A DNA stretch of 64,000 nt from Pandoraea vervacti (GTDB lineage Bacteria; Pseudomonadota; Gammaproteobacteria; Burkholderiales; Burkholderiaceae). The translations under genes were made by a program, and so were the position numbers. The number at the start of each line of letters is the position of its first letter. Within the stretch, counting starts at the first letter, position 1. Below, in pieces: positions 17,015-25,227 of this stretch. The notes beneath the pieces were generated by a model. It made no database searches. It had not been told where the DNA came from and saw only the letters and a program-made list of their open reading frames with translations. The DNA lies in NCBI RefSeq assembly GCF_000934605.2, contig NZ_CP010897.2, forward strand, positions 4,898,001-4,962,000, written 5' to 3'.

Positions 17015-17515
17015 GTGGTCTCCGAACAAAATCTTTTGGCCCAACTGTCGGTGAAAGTCGGCAACCGTCTGCGTGACGAACGCCTGCTGCTGGCAACGGC
17101 CGAGTCGTGCACAGGTGGCCTCGTGGCCGCCGCGATTACGGATATTTCCGGCAGCAGCAACTGGTTCGAGCGCGGGTTCGTCACCTACTCGAATCAGGCC
17201 AAGTCGGAGATGATCGGCGTGCCGCCCGAACTGATCGAAAAGCATGGCGCGGTCAGCGAACCCGTGGCGCGCGCCATGGCCGAGGGCGCCCTGCTCAATA
17301 GTCGCGCGCAAATCTCCCTGTCGATCACCGGCGTCGCCGGTCCCGGCGGCGGCACCGCAGACAAGCCGGTCGGCATGGTGTGCTTCGGGTGGAGCAATCG
17401 CATCACGACGATCGTCGAGACGAAACACTTCAAGGGCGATCGCACGCAGGTTCGCAGCCAGGCCGCGCAGCACGCCTTACGCGGTGTCATCGAACTGTTG
17501 GACAAGGAAGCCTGA
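17015..17515 (+). CDS. pncC: Nicotinamide-nucleotide amidase (CinA C-terminal domain protein)
   Basis: 166 aa, matching the stand-alone CinA-C/PncC length. Motifs are LLATAESCTGGLVAAAITDISGSS, FVTYSNQAKSEMIGV, GAVSEPVARAMAEGAL and SITGVAGPGGGTADKPVGMVCF. The enzyme deamidates nicotinamide mononucleotide to nicotinate mononucleotide in NAD recycling. It starts with GTG at 17015, with GAAGG about 10 nt upstream. It is probably the third gene of thiL-pgpA-pncC; the tandem array lies in its ribosome-approach region. Confidence 0.93.
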   Translation: MVSEQNLLAQLSVKVGNRLRDERLLLATAESCTGGLVAAAITDISGSSNWFERGFVTYSNQAKSEMIGVPPELIEKHGAVSEPVARAMAEGALLNSRAQISLSITGVAGPGGGTADKPVGMVCFGWSNRITTIVETKHFKGDRTQVRSQAAQHALRGVIELLDKEA

Positions 17516-17574
17516 GACGTCAAGCCGCGCGCAAAGACGTCGAGCACGTCGGCGGATGCATCGGACCCCACCAT

Positions 17575-17587
17575 AAAAAAACAGCGC
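17575..17587. terminator. Left arm of former pncC/pyrF bidirectional terminator, split by the IS3-family element
   Basis: AAAAAAACAGCGC here is the exact reverse complement of GCGCTGTTTTTTT at 19048-19060. Removing the insertion and one target copy restores a perfect 13-bp stem with a 14-nt loop (CCGCGGAATGCGAA), lying between convergent pncC and pyrF. The element inserted in the loop and so separates the arms by about 1.46 kb. Confidence 0.92.
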
Positions 17588-17603
17588 CCGCGGAATGAAC
17601 TGA

Positions 17604-17644
17604 CCCCCAAGAGTTGGACATAAATCCAACCCTTGGGGGTTTTT
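17604..17644 (+). terminator. Intrinsic terminator inside the left end of the IS150-like element
   Basis: A 15-bp stem with one mismatch (17604-17618 with 17625-17639, loop CATAAA) is followed by TTTTT at 17640-17644, directly before the orfA ATG. It would stop read-through from pncC into the transposase genes and may now terminate pncC transcripts in place of the disrupted native terminator. Confidence 0.82.
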
Positions 17645-17646
17645 GC

Positions 17647-18174
17647 ATGACGAAGTACGACGAGGCGTTCAAGCGCCGCGCAGTTCGTGAATATCTAGAC
17701 GGTGGGCGTGGCAGCCGGCATGTAAGCCAGAAGTACGGTGTTGGTTGTACGGTGCTACGGCGTTGGGTGAATGCTTATCGGGAGCATGGCGACGCAGGGC
17801 TTCGCAAGAAGCACGAAACCTATAGTGCCGAGTTCAAGATGTCGGTGCTCCAGCACATGTGGCATCACGAGCTGTCGTACCAGCGCACATGCGCGGTGTT
17901 CGATTTACGCGAAGGCAATAGTGTCAGCCGTTGGGAGCGCCAGTATCATGAGGGTGGTTTCGAAGCTCTCAAGCCTCGCCGTAAAGGCCGGCCACCCAAG
18001 ATGTCCCAACCCAAACAGCCACCCCAGCCGACGACGCCCGGCGACGAGCGTGCGCGTGAAGACCTGCTCAAAGAAATCGAATACCTGCGCGCGGAGGTGG
18101 CGTACCTAAAAAAGTTGGACGAACTGCTCCGGGCCAAGGAGCAGACAGCGCCAAAGAAAAAGCGCAAGCGGTGA
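17647..18174 (+). CDS. IS150-like transposase OrfA (DNA-binding)
   Basis: 175 aa. The first helix-turn-helix (residues about 6-48, FKRRAVREYLDGGRGSRHVS... VLRRWVNAY) and the second (about 60-100, SYQRTCAVFDLREGNSVSRWERQY) match the duplicated HTH of the IS150 subgroup. Then come a basic proline-rich linker and a leucine-zipper-like coiled coil (138-165). It recognises the element ends. The 3' end overlaps orfB in the -1 frame near AAAGAAAAAGC, so a fusion protein by frameshift is possible, as in IS150. Confidence 0.93.
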   Translation: MTKYDEAFKRRAVREYLDGGRGSRHVSQKYGVGCTVLRRWVNAYREHGDAGLRKKHETYSAEFKMSVLQHMWHHELSYQRTCAVFDLREGNSVSRWERQYHEGGFEALKPRRKGRPPKMSQPKQPPQPTTPGDERAREDLLKEIEYLRAEVAYLKKLDELLRAKEQTAPKKKRKR

Positions 18175-19007
18175 GCACATTGCGTGAGCGTCACCCGCTC
18201 GGGGCACTGTTAAAGATTGCTGGCTTAGCGCGTAGCACGTTCTATTACCAGATGACGGTGGCCAAGGCCGGAGATCGTCATAGCGTGCTCAAGGCGAAGA
18301 TCGCGCAGGTCTTTGCGTACCACAAGGGTCGCTACGGCTACCGCCGCGTGACGGCCACGCTGCGCCAGAACGGTACTCTCGTGAATCACAAGACGGTGCA
18401 ACGCTTGATGGCACTGCTGCGGCTCAAGTCGCTTGTGCGCCCTAAGAAGTACCGCTCCTATCGGGGAGAGGTCGGGCGTATCGCGCCTAATCTACTGGCT
18501 CGTCAGTTCGAGGCCAAACGACCCAACGAGAAATGGGTGACGGATGTCACGGAATTCAACGTTGACGGTAAGAAGCTATATTTGTCGCCGGTTTTAGATC
18601 TCTACAACGGCGAGATCGTAGCTTGGCAGACCAGTGAGCGGCCTGACTTTGCACTCATCCAAGGCATGCTGGACAAGGCCTTTGTGCGTTTGGCCGAGGG
18701 CCAAGCGCCAATGCTTCATTCCGATCAGGGCTGGGCTTATCAAATGCGGGCATATCGCGAACGGCTTGCCGCACGGGGCATGTCACAGAGCATGTCTCGC
18801 AAAGGCAATTGTCTGGATAATGCCGCCATGGAGAGCTTTTTCGGCACGCTCAAATCCGAGTGCTTTCGCCTGGCGCACTTTGACAGCGTTGATCAACTAC
18901 GCCGAGCGATTGCCGAGTACATCCGTTATTACAACCACGATCGCATCAAGCTCAAGCTAAAAGGGCTGAGTCCTGTGCAGTACAGAACCCAGCCCTTAAC
19001 CACATAA
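18171..19007 (+). CDS. IS150-like transposase OrfB (DDE catalytic subunit)
   Basis: 278 aa from a GTG overlapping the orfA stop (GTGA), in the -1 frame relative to orfA. The retroviral-integrase-type core shows D125 (WVTDVTEF), D185 (LHSDQGWAY) and E221 (NAAMESFFGTLK), with exactly 35 residues between D185 and E221. HKGRYGYRRVTATL marks the N-terminal HTH_21 region. Probably produced both alone and as an OrfAB fusion; no internal stops or frameshifts are visible. Confidence 0.95.
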   Translation: MSTLRERHPLGALLKIAGLARSTFYYQMTVAKAGDRHSVLKAKIAQVFAYHKGRYGYRRVTATLRQNGTLVNHKTVQRLMALLRLKSLVRPKKYRSYRGEVGRIAPNLLARQFEAKRPNEKWVTDVTEFNVDGKKLYLSPVLDLYNGEIVAWQTSERPDFALIQGMLDKAFVRLAEGQAPMLHSDQGWAYQMRAYRERLAARGMSQSMSRKGNCLDNAAMESFFGTLKSECFRLAHFDSVDQLRRAIAEYIRYYNHDRIKLKLKGLSPVQYRTQPLTT

Positions 19008-19125
19008 CTTTCCCGTCCAACTTTACGGGGTCAGTTCAGAATGCGAAGCGCTGTTTTTTTGGGGGCTCGTCACGTCCCGGCATTGCGCCAAGGGGACACG
19101 CGCGCGCCGAAGCCTCCGTCGACGA

Positions 19126-19938
19126 TCAGCGATAGGCGTTGATGCTATCGCGCGTCTTTTTCGCGGCTTCTGCGGCAGCTTGCGCAAAGTTCTCGTCGCG
19201 CCCGGCATAGATGATGGCGCGCGATGAATTGATCATCATGCCCGTGCCGTTGGCCGTACGCCCGGCGGTCACCGTCGCCTCGACATCCCCGCCTTGCGCC
19301 CCGACGCCCGGAATCAGCAGGGGCATATCGCCGACGATGCCGCGCACCGTCGCGATTTCCGCCGGGAACGTAGCGCCGACGACCAGACCGATCTGGCCGC
19401 TGGTGTTCCACGGCCCTGCCGCCAGTCGCGCCACTGTCTGATACAGCGGCTTGCCGTCGACATCCAGAAATTGCAGGTCGCTGCCGCCTGGGTTGGACGT
19501 GCGGCACAACACGATCACCCCTTTTTCCGAGTGCGCCAGATACGGTTCGAGCGAATCGAAACCCATATACGGGTTCACCGTCACCGCGTCCGCGCGATAT
19601 CTCTCGAATGCCTCACGGGCATATTGCTCGGCAGTGCTGCCAATGTCGCCGCGCTTGGCATCCAGAATCACGGGCAAGCCCGGATGATTGGCGTGGATGT
19701 GCGCGATCAATTGTTCGAGCTGGTCTTCGGCGCGATGCGCCGCGAAGTAGGCAATCTGCGGTTTGAACGCACTGGTGTAGGGTGCGGTGGCATCCACGAT
19801 CTGTCGGCAAAACTCGAAAATCGTATCCGATTTGCCTTGCAGATGTGCGGGAATACGCGACGGCTCGGGGTCGAGCCCCACGCACAACAGCGAATTGTTG
19901 CGCGTCCAGGCGGCGTTGAGAACTTGGGTGAATGTCAT
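19126..19938 (-). CDS. pyrF: Orotidine 5'-phosphate decarboxylase (type 2, PyrF)
   Basis: 270 aa, TIM-barrel decarboxylase of the long bacterial subgroup. The catalytic stretch is VILDAKRGDIGSTAEQYA (lysine and two aspartates), with LCVGLDPEPSRIP near the start and LIPGVGAQGGD late. It makes UMP in pyrimidine synthesis. The ATG at 19938 (MTFTQVLNAAW) is chosen. The gene converges on pncC, and its former shared terminator is split by the IS3-family element whose right end is 88 bp from the pyrF stop. Confidence 0.96.
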   Translation of the reverse strand: MTFTQVLNAAWTRNNSLLCVGLDPEPSRIPAHLQGKSDTIFEFCRQIVDATAPYTSAFKPQIAYFAAHRAEDQLEQLIAHIHANHPGLPVILDAKRGDIGSTAEQYAREAFERYRADAVTVNPYMGFDSLEPYLAHSEKGVIVLCRTSNPGGSDLQFLDVDGKPLYQTVARLAAGPWNTSGQIGLVVGATFPAEIATVRGIVGDMPLLIPGVGAQGGDVEATVTAGRTANGTGMMINSSRAIIYAGRDENFAQAAAEAAKKTRDSINAYR

Positions 19939-20111
19939 GACGGTATTCCAGCGGGGTTCCAACGGTGGTAAGCCGGCGGCAATGATTCGAGACGGGGCCA
20001 ATCCAGCAAGGCCGACATTTTACCTGCTCGGCCGGTTTGCTTCGTGAGGTTCGCGTCGCTCGCGTCGGAAACCGTCGTTGACACAACGTCATGTCGACGC
20101 GCTCAAGCGAC

Positions 20112-21074
20112 TCAGTCAAGCCAGCCGCGATGGCGGAAATACAGGAATGGCGCGATCGCCGAGAGGATCATCAGACCGATCGCAAACGGGTACCCGGCCT
20201 CCCAGCGCAGTTCCGGCATCATCTGGAAGTTCATGCCGTAGATACTGGCAATGAGCGTCGGCGGCAAAAACGCAACCGCCGCCACCGAGAAAATCTTGAT
20301 GATCTTGTTCTGGTTGATGTTGATGAAGCCGATGGTGGCGTCCATCAGGAAGTTGATCTTGTCGAACAGATACGCCGTATGGTTATCGAGCGACTCGATA
20401 TCGCGCATGATCTGTTTGCCTTCCTGGTACTGCTCATCCTTGAGCATGCGGGCGCGCATCAGAAACGAGACCGCACGTCGCGTATCCATAACGTTGCGCC
20501 GGATACGCCCGTTCAAGTCTTCCTGTGCCGCAATGCTCTCGAGCGCCTTGGCAGCGTCGGCATCGGTAAGGTTCTTGCCGAGCACCCGCTTGCTCACCTC
20601 CTCGAGCGCGGCGTACACGCCCTCGAGCGAATCGGCCGAGTACTCGGCGTCGGTCGAATATAGATCGAGCAGGACATCCATCGCGTCGCGCACGGAGCCA
20701 GGACGAATCCGTGCGCGCATGCGCACCAGACGGAACACCGGCAAATCTTCGTCGTGCACCGAAATCAGCAGATCCTTGACCACGACGAAAGCCACCGGCA
20801 CGTTACGCGACTGCTCTTCATCGTCGAGCAGAAAATCGGTGCGGATATGCAGCACGCCGTCATCGTCCTCGTAATAACGCGCGGACGCTTCGATGTCGGT
20901 CACTTCGTCCCGTGACGGCAGTTTGACCTTGTAGGCGTCTTCGACCCAGCGGCGCTCCTCTTCGGATTCGCTGTGCAGGTCGACCCAGACCGGCGTAACA
21001 CTGGCCAGATCACTGGGATGGTCACAAGTCACCTGTTGCAGGCGGCCGTGGTGGATGACGAAAGCGTTGATCAA
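20112..21074 (-). CDS. corA: CorA-family magnesium/cobalt transporter
   Basis: 320 aa. A long cytoplasmic acidic and coiled-coil domain precedes two C-terminal membrane helices, the first ending in the selectivity motif YGMNF and the second with YPFAIGLMILSAIAPFLYFRHRGW. It forms homopentameric Mg2+ channels in the inner membrane. I take the TTG at 21074 (giving INAFVIHHGRLQQV), because AGGGAGA sits 8-9 nt upstream and the family begins this way; the longer frame upstream is not CorA-like. It diverges from mscS. Confidence 0.94.
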   Translation of the reverse strand: MINAFVIHHGRLQQVTCDHPSDLASVTPVWVDLHSESEEERRWVEDAYKVKLPSRDEVTDIEASARYYEDDDGVLHIRTDFLLDDEEQSRNVPVAFVVVKDLLISVHDEDLPVFRLVRMRARIRPGSVRDAMDVLLDLYSTDAEYSADSLEGVYAALEEVSKRVLGKNLTDADAAKALESIAAQEDLNGRIRRNVMDTRRAVSFLMRARMLKDEQYQEGKQIMRDIESLDNHTAYLFDKINFLMDATIGFININQNKIIKIFSVAAVAFLPPTLIASIYGMNFQMMPELRWEAGYPFAIGLMILSAIAPFLYFRHRGWLD

Positions 21075-21469
21075 ACGAGGTTCTCCCTGCTTCAAGGCGA
21101 CGCCAAGTGTAGCAGCCGCGCCACAGTCACGCCAATGGCGGCACGCCGCGGCACAGCGCCCGCATGGCTTCCCTTGTCGGCCGCCGCCGGAATCGTTCGT
21201 AGGAATAGTCCTAAATGGGGTGAATTTACAGGTTTCGGCAAGCCGCCGTCGCTGGCGCGTCGAACCAATGGACGCACTTTGCGTCAACCTTGATGTCGGC
21301 AATCAAGGTCGACATCGTTTAGCCATGGCGCGAGATACCTGACACAGCCGCGCATTGTCCGACAGGACCAACGCTCGCACCATATGCTGTCACACCAGCC
21401 TTGCTCAAACATTCGAGCCACGCCAATCGCGCCAACCATGCAAACCCAACCAATAGGGAGAAATGATCC
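21075..21469. other. Divergent corA/mscS intergenic region with two overlapping inverted repeats
   Basis: About 395 bp without a credible ORF. At 21287-21316 two mutually exclusive stems share bases: ACCTTGAT (21287-21294) with ATCAAGGT (21302-21309), and GATGTCG (21292-21298) with CGACATC (21310-21316). The rest shows no motif I recognise. Confidence 0.6.
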
Positions 21470-22345
21470 ATGACGGAAGTCACCACGCCGCTCACGTCTT
21501 TTGACGCTGTGATGGGTTTCCTCGCGGCCAACGCCGTTCGCTACGGCCTGACATTCCTGCAGGCGGTGCTGATCCTGCTGGTGGGTTTCTGGATTGCCAA
21601 ACGACTGTCCCGCCTGATTCACAAGACACTTAGCCGCTCGCAGCATTTCGACGCCACGCTCAAACCGCTCATCGAGTCGGTCGTGTTGTGGTCGGTGCGC
21701 ATCATCACGATCATCGCGGTGCTTGCGCAATTCGGCGTACAGACCGCCAGCATCATCGCGGTATTGGGCGCCGCCGGTCTGGCCATCGGCCTCGCCTTGC
21801 AGGGCACGTTGCAGAACATCGCCGCCGGCACCATGCTGCTGGTGTTGCGCCCGTTCCGAAACGGCGACTATGTGACGGCAGGCTCGGCGGTTGCCGGCAC
21901 GGTGGAGGAAATCGGCCTGTTCACCACTACACTCACGAATGCCGACGGCATCTATGTCTGCGTGCCGAACAACCAGATCTGGGGCCAGCCGATCACGAAC
22001 TACAGCCGTAACGCGACGCGTCGCATGGAGGTCACGGTCGGCATCGCGCTCGACGACGATCTCGACGCCGCCATGCAGGCGCTGCGCCAACATGTCGCCG
22101 ACGACGAACGCGTTCTCGACAATCCCGCCCCGGAAATCATGGTCAAGCAAGTCAGCGACAGCGCCATCATCCTGAACGTGCGTGTCTGGTCGCTGCTGGG
22201 CAACTACTGGGGCCTGTACTGGGATCTGCAACGTAACGTGAAGGAAACCGTGGAGGGCGTCGGTTGCTCACTGCCCTACCCGACGCGGACCGTTGTGCAG
22301 GTGCCGCCGCAGGTCGTCCCCGACTCGGCGCAACCGCGCCACTGA
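21470..22345 (+). CDS. MscS-family mechanosensitive channel
   Basis: 291 aa small-conductance channel protein. Three hydrophobic segments (about 26-46, 68-88, 92-113) end with the pore helix ASIIAVLGAAGLAIGLALQGTLQNIAAG, followed by the beta domain signature LRPFRNGDYVTAGSAVAGTVEEIGLFTTTL. It opens under membrane tension to release solutes on osmotic downshift. The ATG is preceded by GGGAGAAATG at good spacing. It converges on mtgA with only 27 bp between stop codons. Confidence 0.95.
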   Translation: MTEVTTPLTSFDAVMGFLAANAVRYGLTFLQAVLILLVGFWIAKRLSRLIHKTLSRSQHFDATLKPLIESVVLWSVRIITIIAVLAQFGVQTASIIAVLGAAGLAIGLALQGTLQNIAAGTMLLVLRPFRNGDYVTAGSAVAGTVEEIGLFTTTLTNADGIYVCVPNNQIWGQPITNYSRNATRRMEVTVGIALDDDLDAAMQALRQHVADDERVLDNPAPEIMVKQVSDSAIILNVRVWSLLGNYWGLYWDLQRNVKETVEGVGCSLPYPTRTVVQVPPQVVPDSAQPRH

Positions 22346-22372
22346 TCGCCGGTTCGCTGCCGATCGAAACGA

Positions 22373-23122
22373 CTACTGCGGCAACTCCGCCGCGCCCATA
22401 CGTCGCGCAATGACGCCTGCGCGTTGTGCGAGGTACGGCGAATTGCGGTGTGTGTCGAAATAGCGCGGGCGCGGCAACATGACCGCGAGCCGCGCGGCCT
22501 GCCAGGGCGAGAGCTTCGACGCCGGAATGCCATAGTAGTAACGCGCGGCCGCCTCGGCGCCGAACACGCCCTCGCCCCACTCCACCGAGTTGAGGTAGAT
22601 CTCGAAGATGCGCTGCTTGTCCATCCAGAATTCGAGCATCCACGTGATGGTGAACTCTTCGGCCTTGCGCAGATAGCTCTTTTCGCTGGACAGGAAGAGG
22701 TTCTTCGCGAGTTGCTGCGAGAGGGTCGATCCCCCGGCGACGATACGCCCCTTCTTCTGATTTTTTTCCCACGCCCCGAGCATCGCGTCGATCTCGTAAC
22801 CATCGTGGTTCACGAAATTCGCGTCTTCGCTCGCAATGATCGCGCGCTTCAGATTGCGCGAGATCTGGTCGTACGGCACCCATTGATGCTTGAGGGTCGC
22901 GTTCCGATCGGTCTCGCGCAGACGCGCTTCGGCCGCACGCATGAACGCGGTCGATTGCGGATCGAAGCGCACCCACCAGCCGATTTGCAGGAAGTAATAG
23001 AGCTGTGTCGCAAGCACCCCTGCGATCAGCAATGTGACGAAGTAACCCGCCCATCGCCACGGCCCCCAGGTGCGCTTGCGCGCAGCTCGGGAGGTACGTG
23101 AAGTGCGTCGCTGCGCCGCCAT
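22373..23122 (-). CDS. mtgA: Monofunctional peptidoglycan glycosyltransferase
   Basis: 249 aa. A basic N-terminus and one membrane anchor (residues 23-47) precede a GT51 domain: catalytic E99 in AIIASEDANFVNHDG, GGSTLSQQLAKNLFLS, and EFWMDKQRIFEIYLNSVEWGEGVFGAEAAARYYY. It polymerises lipid II glycan chains without a transpeptidase domain. It lies 9 bp after aroE and is probably co-transcribed with it. Confidence 0.97.
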   Translation of the reverse strand: MAAQRRTSRTSRAARKRTWGPWRWAGYFVTLLIAGVLATQLYYFLQIGWWVRFDPQSTAFMRAAEARLRETDRNATLKHQWVPYDQISRNLKRAIIASEDANFVNHDGYEIDAMLGAWEKNQKKGRIVAGGSTLSQQLAKNLFLSSEKSYLRKAEEFTITWMLEFWMDKQRIFEIYLNSVEWGEGVFGAEAAARYYYGIPASKLSPWQAARLAVMLPRPRYFDTHRNSPYLAQRAGVIARRMGAAELPQ

Positions 23123-23131
23123 CGCCGAAGC

Positions 23132-24004
23132 TCAGCCTTTGGCGCTCAGGCGCGCGCGCAGCGCCGCACGCACGCCGTCGGTCGACGGGCGCACGCCACG
23201 CCACACGGCGAACGCCTCCGCTGCCTGCTCGACGAGCATGCCCAGACCGTCTGCCGTGCGGGCGGCGCCGGCTGACAGCGCGTGCGACATGAAAACGGTC
23301 GGCTGCGCGCCGTACATCATGTCGTATGCGAGCGAACCGGCGGCATACGTGCCCGCCGGCAATGGCGGAACTTCGCCCTGAAGGCTCCCGGCCGTGGCAT
23401 TGATCACGACGTCGAATCCCTGTGGCACCGCAGCCCAGCCGCCACCCGCGAGCGCCACATTGTGACGCTTGGCCGCGTCGGCAAAGCGCGCGACGAGTTC
23501 TTCCGCCCGCGCTGCCGTTCGATTGGCAACGAAGAGCGAGGCGGGCGTCGCTTCGATCAGCGGCAGCATAGCGCCGCGCGAGGCGCCACCGGCGCCGAGC
23601 AGCAACACGCGGCGCCCTGCGATCGATACCCCGAGCGGTCCTTCGATATCGCGCACCAGCCCGACACCATCGGTGTTGTCGCCGGCAATACCCTGCGCAT
23701 CGAACACCAACGTGTTGACGGCGCCCGCCGCCTGGGCTCGCTCGGTCAGACGGTCGGCCAGTGCATGCGCTTCCAGTTTGAAAGGGACAGTGACGTTGGC
23801 GCCACGCGCCCCTTGTTCGATGAAGCTACGCACCGTAGCGGCGAACGCATCGAGCGGTGCGAGCAGCCGTTCATAGGTCAGCCGCTGTCCCGTCTCGCGC
23901 GCAAACTCCGCATGAATGAACGGCGACTGGCTATGTTCGACAGGATGGCCGATCACGGCGTAACGATCGGTGGGCGATTCCCCGGCAGGCGTTTGGTTTG
24001 TCAT
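23132..24004 (-). CDS. aroE: Shikimate dehydrogenase (NADP+)
   Basis: 290 aa. Shikimate-binding SQSPFIH (25-31), catalytic K76 (NVTVPFK) and D111 (GDNTDGVG) are present; the NADP loop is GAGGASRG (136-143) with NRT after the next strand. It reduces 3-dehydroshikimate in the aromatic amino-acid pathway. A strong hairpin at 24018-24049 sits just ahead of the ATG. No clear ribosome-binding site is seen beyond AAAAAAG. Confidence 0.97.
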   Translation of the reverse strand: MTNQTPAGESPTDRYAVIGHPVEHSQSPFIHAEFARETGQRLTYERLLAPLDAFAATVRSFIEQGARGANVTVPFKLEAHALADRLTERAQAAGAVNTLVFDAQGIAGDNTDGVGLVRDIEGPLGVSIAGRRVLLLGAGGASRGAMLPLIEATPASLFVANRTAARAEELVARFADAAKRHNVALAGGGWAAVPQGFDVVINATAGSLQGEVPPLPAGTYAAGSLAYDMMYGAQPTVFMSHALSAGAARTADGLGMLVEQAAEAFAVWRGVRPSTDGVRAALRARLSAKG

Positions 24005-24017
24005 CTTTTTTCAAAGA

Positions 24018-24049
24018 CGCGGCGCCTGGCATTGTGCTCAGGCGCCGCG
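24018..24049 (-). terminator. Strong hairpin between lpxO and aroE
   Basis: A perfect 11-bp GC-rich stem (CGCGGCGCCTG / CAGGCGCCGCG, 10-nt loop) followed on the minus strand by TCTTTG. It lies 56 bp past the lpxO stop and 14 bp before the aroE start, so it may terminate lpxO transcripts or shape the aroE leader. The U-tract is weak. Confidence 0.6.
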
Positions 24050-24105
24050 ATGTCTCACAGCAAATTGGGGGGGCGGGCCGGTGGCCCCGATCTAGCAGGC
24101 GTCGA

Positions 24106-25002
24106 TCACCAGAGGATCCATAGCAGGATGCCGCCGAACAACGCCCATTTCACCGCATAGTACACGTAGCGGTTCCACGCCTTGAGGCGTTTGCCGACGA
24201 GGCGGATCGAGTAAATATACTTGAATGCCCGGTTCAGCCCGCCGGTGCGGTCCCCCGCCTCGTTCGGCGATGCAGCCGCCCCCATCAGATGGCGGCCGAA
24301 CCAGTGATTGACACGCTGGGTCCAGCGATACGCCATTGGCCGCTCAATGTCACAGAACAGGATGATACGGTTCCGACCGCTCTGGTTCTCGGCGTAATGA
24401 ATATAGGTTTCGTCGAACACGACGCCTTCACCGTCGCGCCAACTGTATCGCTGTCCATCCACGTCGAGATAACACCGGTCGTCGTTCGGCGTAACGAGTC
24501 CGAGGTGATAACGCAGCGATCCCGCATACGGATCGCGATGACGTACCAGCCGACTGCCGTGCGGCAATTCGGCGAACATAGCGGCCTTGATCGTCGGGAT
24601 CTTGCGCACGAGCTCCGTCGTCACCGGGCACAGATCGCTCGCCGACGGATGCGCATCGTCATACCACTTCAGGTAGAAGCGCTTCCAGCCGCTCTTGAAA
24701 AACGAATTGAAACCGACATCGTTGTACTGATCGGAGGCTTTGATGCGGCGGGCATCGAGCAGCGCCATCGCTTCGTCGCGGATCGCTTCCCAGTTCTGGC
24801 GCAACGGCTCGAGCTCCGGGAAGTGCTCGGGTTTGAGATAGGGCGTCGTCGGCACGCGGGAGAACGCGTACATGAACACGTTCAGCGGCGACAGAAATGT
24901 CGAATGATCCGAGAGCTGGCGGAAGAATTTATGGCGAACCTTACCGCGGAAATGCACGTACACAGAACAAGCAGCAATGATCGCCAGAACAATCCATTTC
25001 AT
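24106..25002 (-). CDS. lpxO: Lipid A hydroxylase LpxO-like (aspartyl/asparaginyl beta-hydroxylase family)
   Basis: 298 aa. An N-terminal membrane helix (3-17) and a C-terminal helix (YYAVKWALFGGILLWILW) flank an Fe(II)/2-oxoglutarate oxygenase domain. Iron ligands are H155 and D157 (RHRDPYAGSLRYHLGL) and H202 (FDETYIHYAENQSGRNRIILFCD), with R212 for 2-oxoglutarate. LpxO proteins add a 2-hydroxyl group to a lipid A acyl chain at the cytoplasmic face of the inner membrane. RBS GGAAAG precedes the ATG at 25002. Closely similar enzymes hydroxylate other lipids, so the exact substrate is inferred. Confidence 0.87.
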   Translation of the reverse strand: MKWIVLAIIAACSVYVHFRGKVRHKFFRQLSDHSTFLSPLNVFMYAFSRVPTTPYLKPEHFPELEPLRQNWEAIRDEAMALLDARRIKASDQYNDVGFNSFFKSGWKRFYLKWYDDAHPSASDLCPVTTELVRKIPTIKAAMFAELPHGSRLVRHRDPYAGSLRYHLGLVTPNDDRCYLDVDGQRYSWRDGEGVVFDETYIHYAENQSGRNRIILFCDIERPMAYRWTQRVNHWFGRHLMGAAASPNEAGDRTGGLNRAFKYIYSIRLVGKRLKAWNRYVYYAVKWALFGGILLWILW

Positions 25003-25227
25003 GGCGGACTTTCCAAATCGAGGCAAACCTCGCAATTATAAAAATCTTTGGAAAGTTTTACCGTGCACGATCCCTGCGTACGGACAGATCAGGTCGGTCT
25101 GCGAGAGGCATTTCCACGCGATGTCTGGCCATCGGGTGACGGCCTGACGACGGGTCGGCGGTGGGGAGGTGGGCGCGGCGTTCCCGATAAAGTGCGCGAC
25201 GATGCCGGGTTCGAGAATGCGAGCGGT

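Larger units (their letters stand above)
17596..19038 (+). mobile_element. Complete IS3-family (IS150-like) insertion sequence (1443 bp)
   Basis: The terminal repeats begin TGAACTGACCCC at both ends and match at 21 of 24 positions (left TGAACTGACCCCCAAGAGTTGGAC, right inverted TGAACTGACCCCGTAAAGTTGGAC, each cited in parts). A 3-bp duplication, GAA, flanks it (17593-17595 and 19039-19041), normal for IS3. It encodes OrfA with two helix-turn-helix units and OrfB with a DDE domain. A hairpin followed by T5 just inside the left end, and another near the right end, can block transcripts entering from outside. Confidence 0.95.

Noticed and set aside
7814..19060. A composite transposon made of the two insertion sequences
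   Set aside because: The elements belong to different families with different end sequences and separate target duplications, and the DNA between them is normal core sequence.
20112..22345. corA plus mscS as an ion-stress operon
   Set aside because: They are divergent, not co-directional, and each has its own upstream region.
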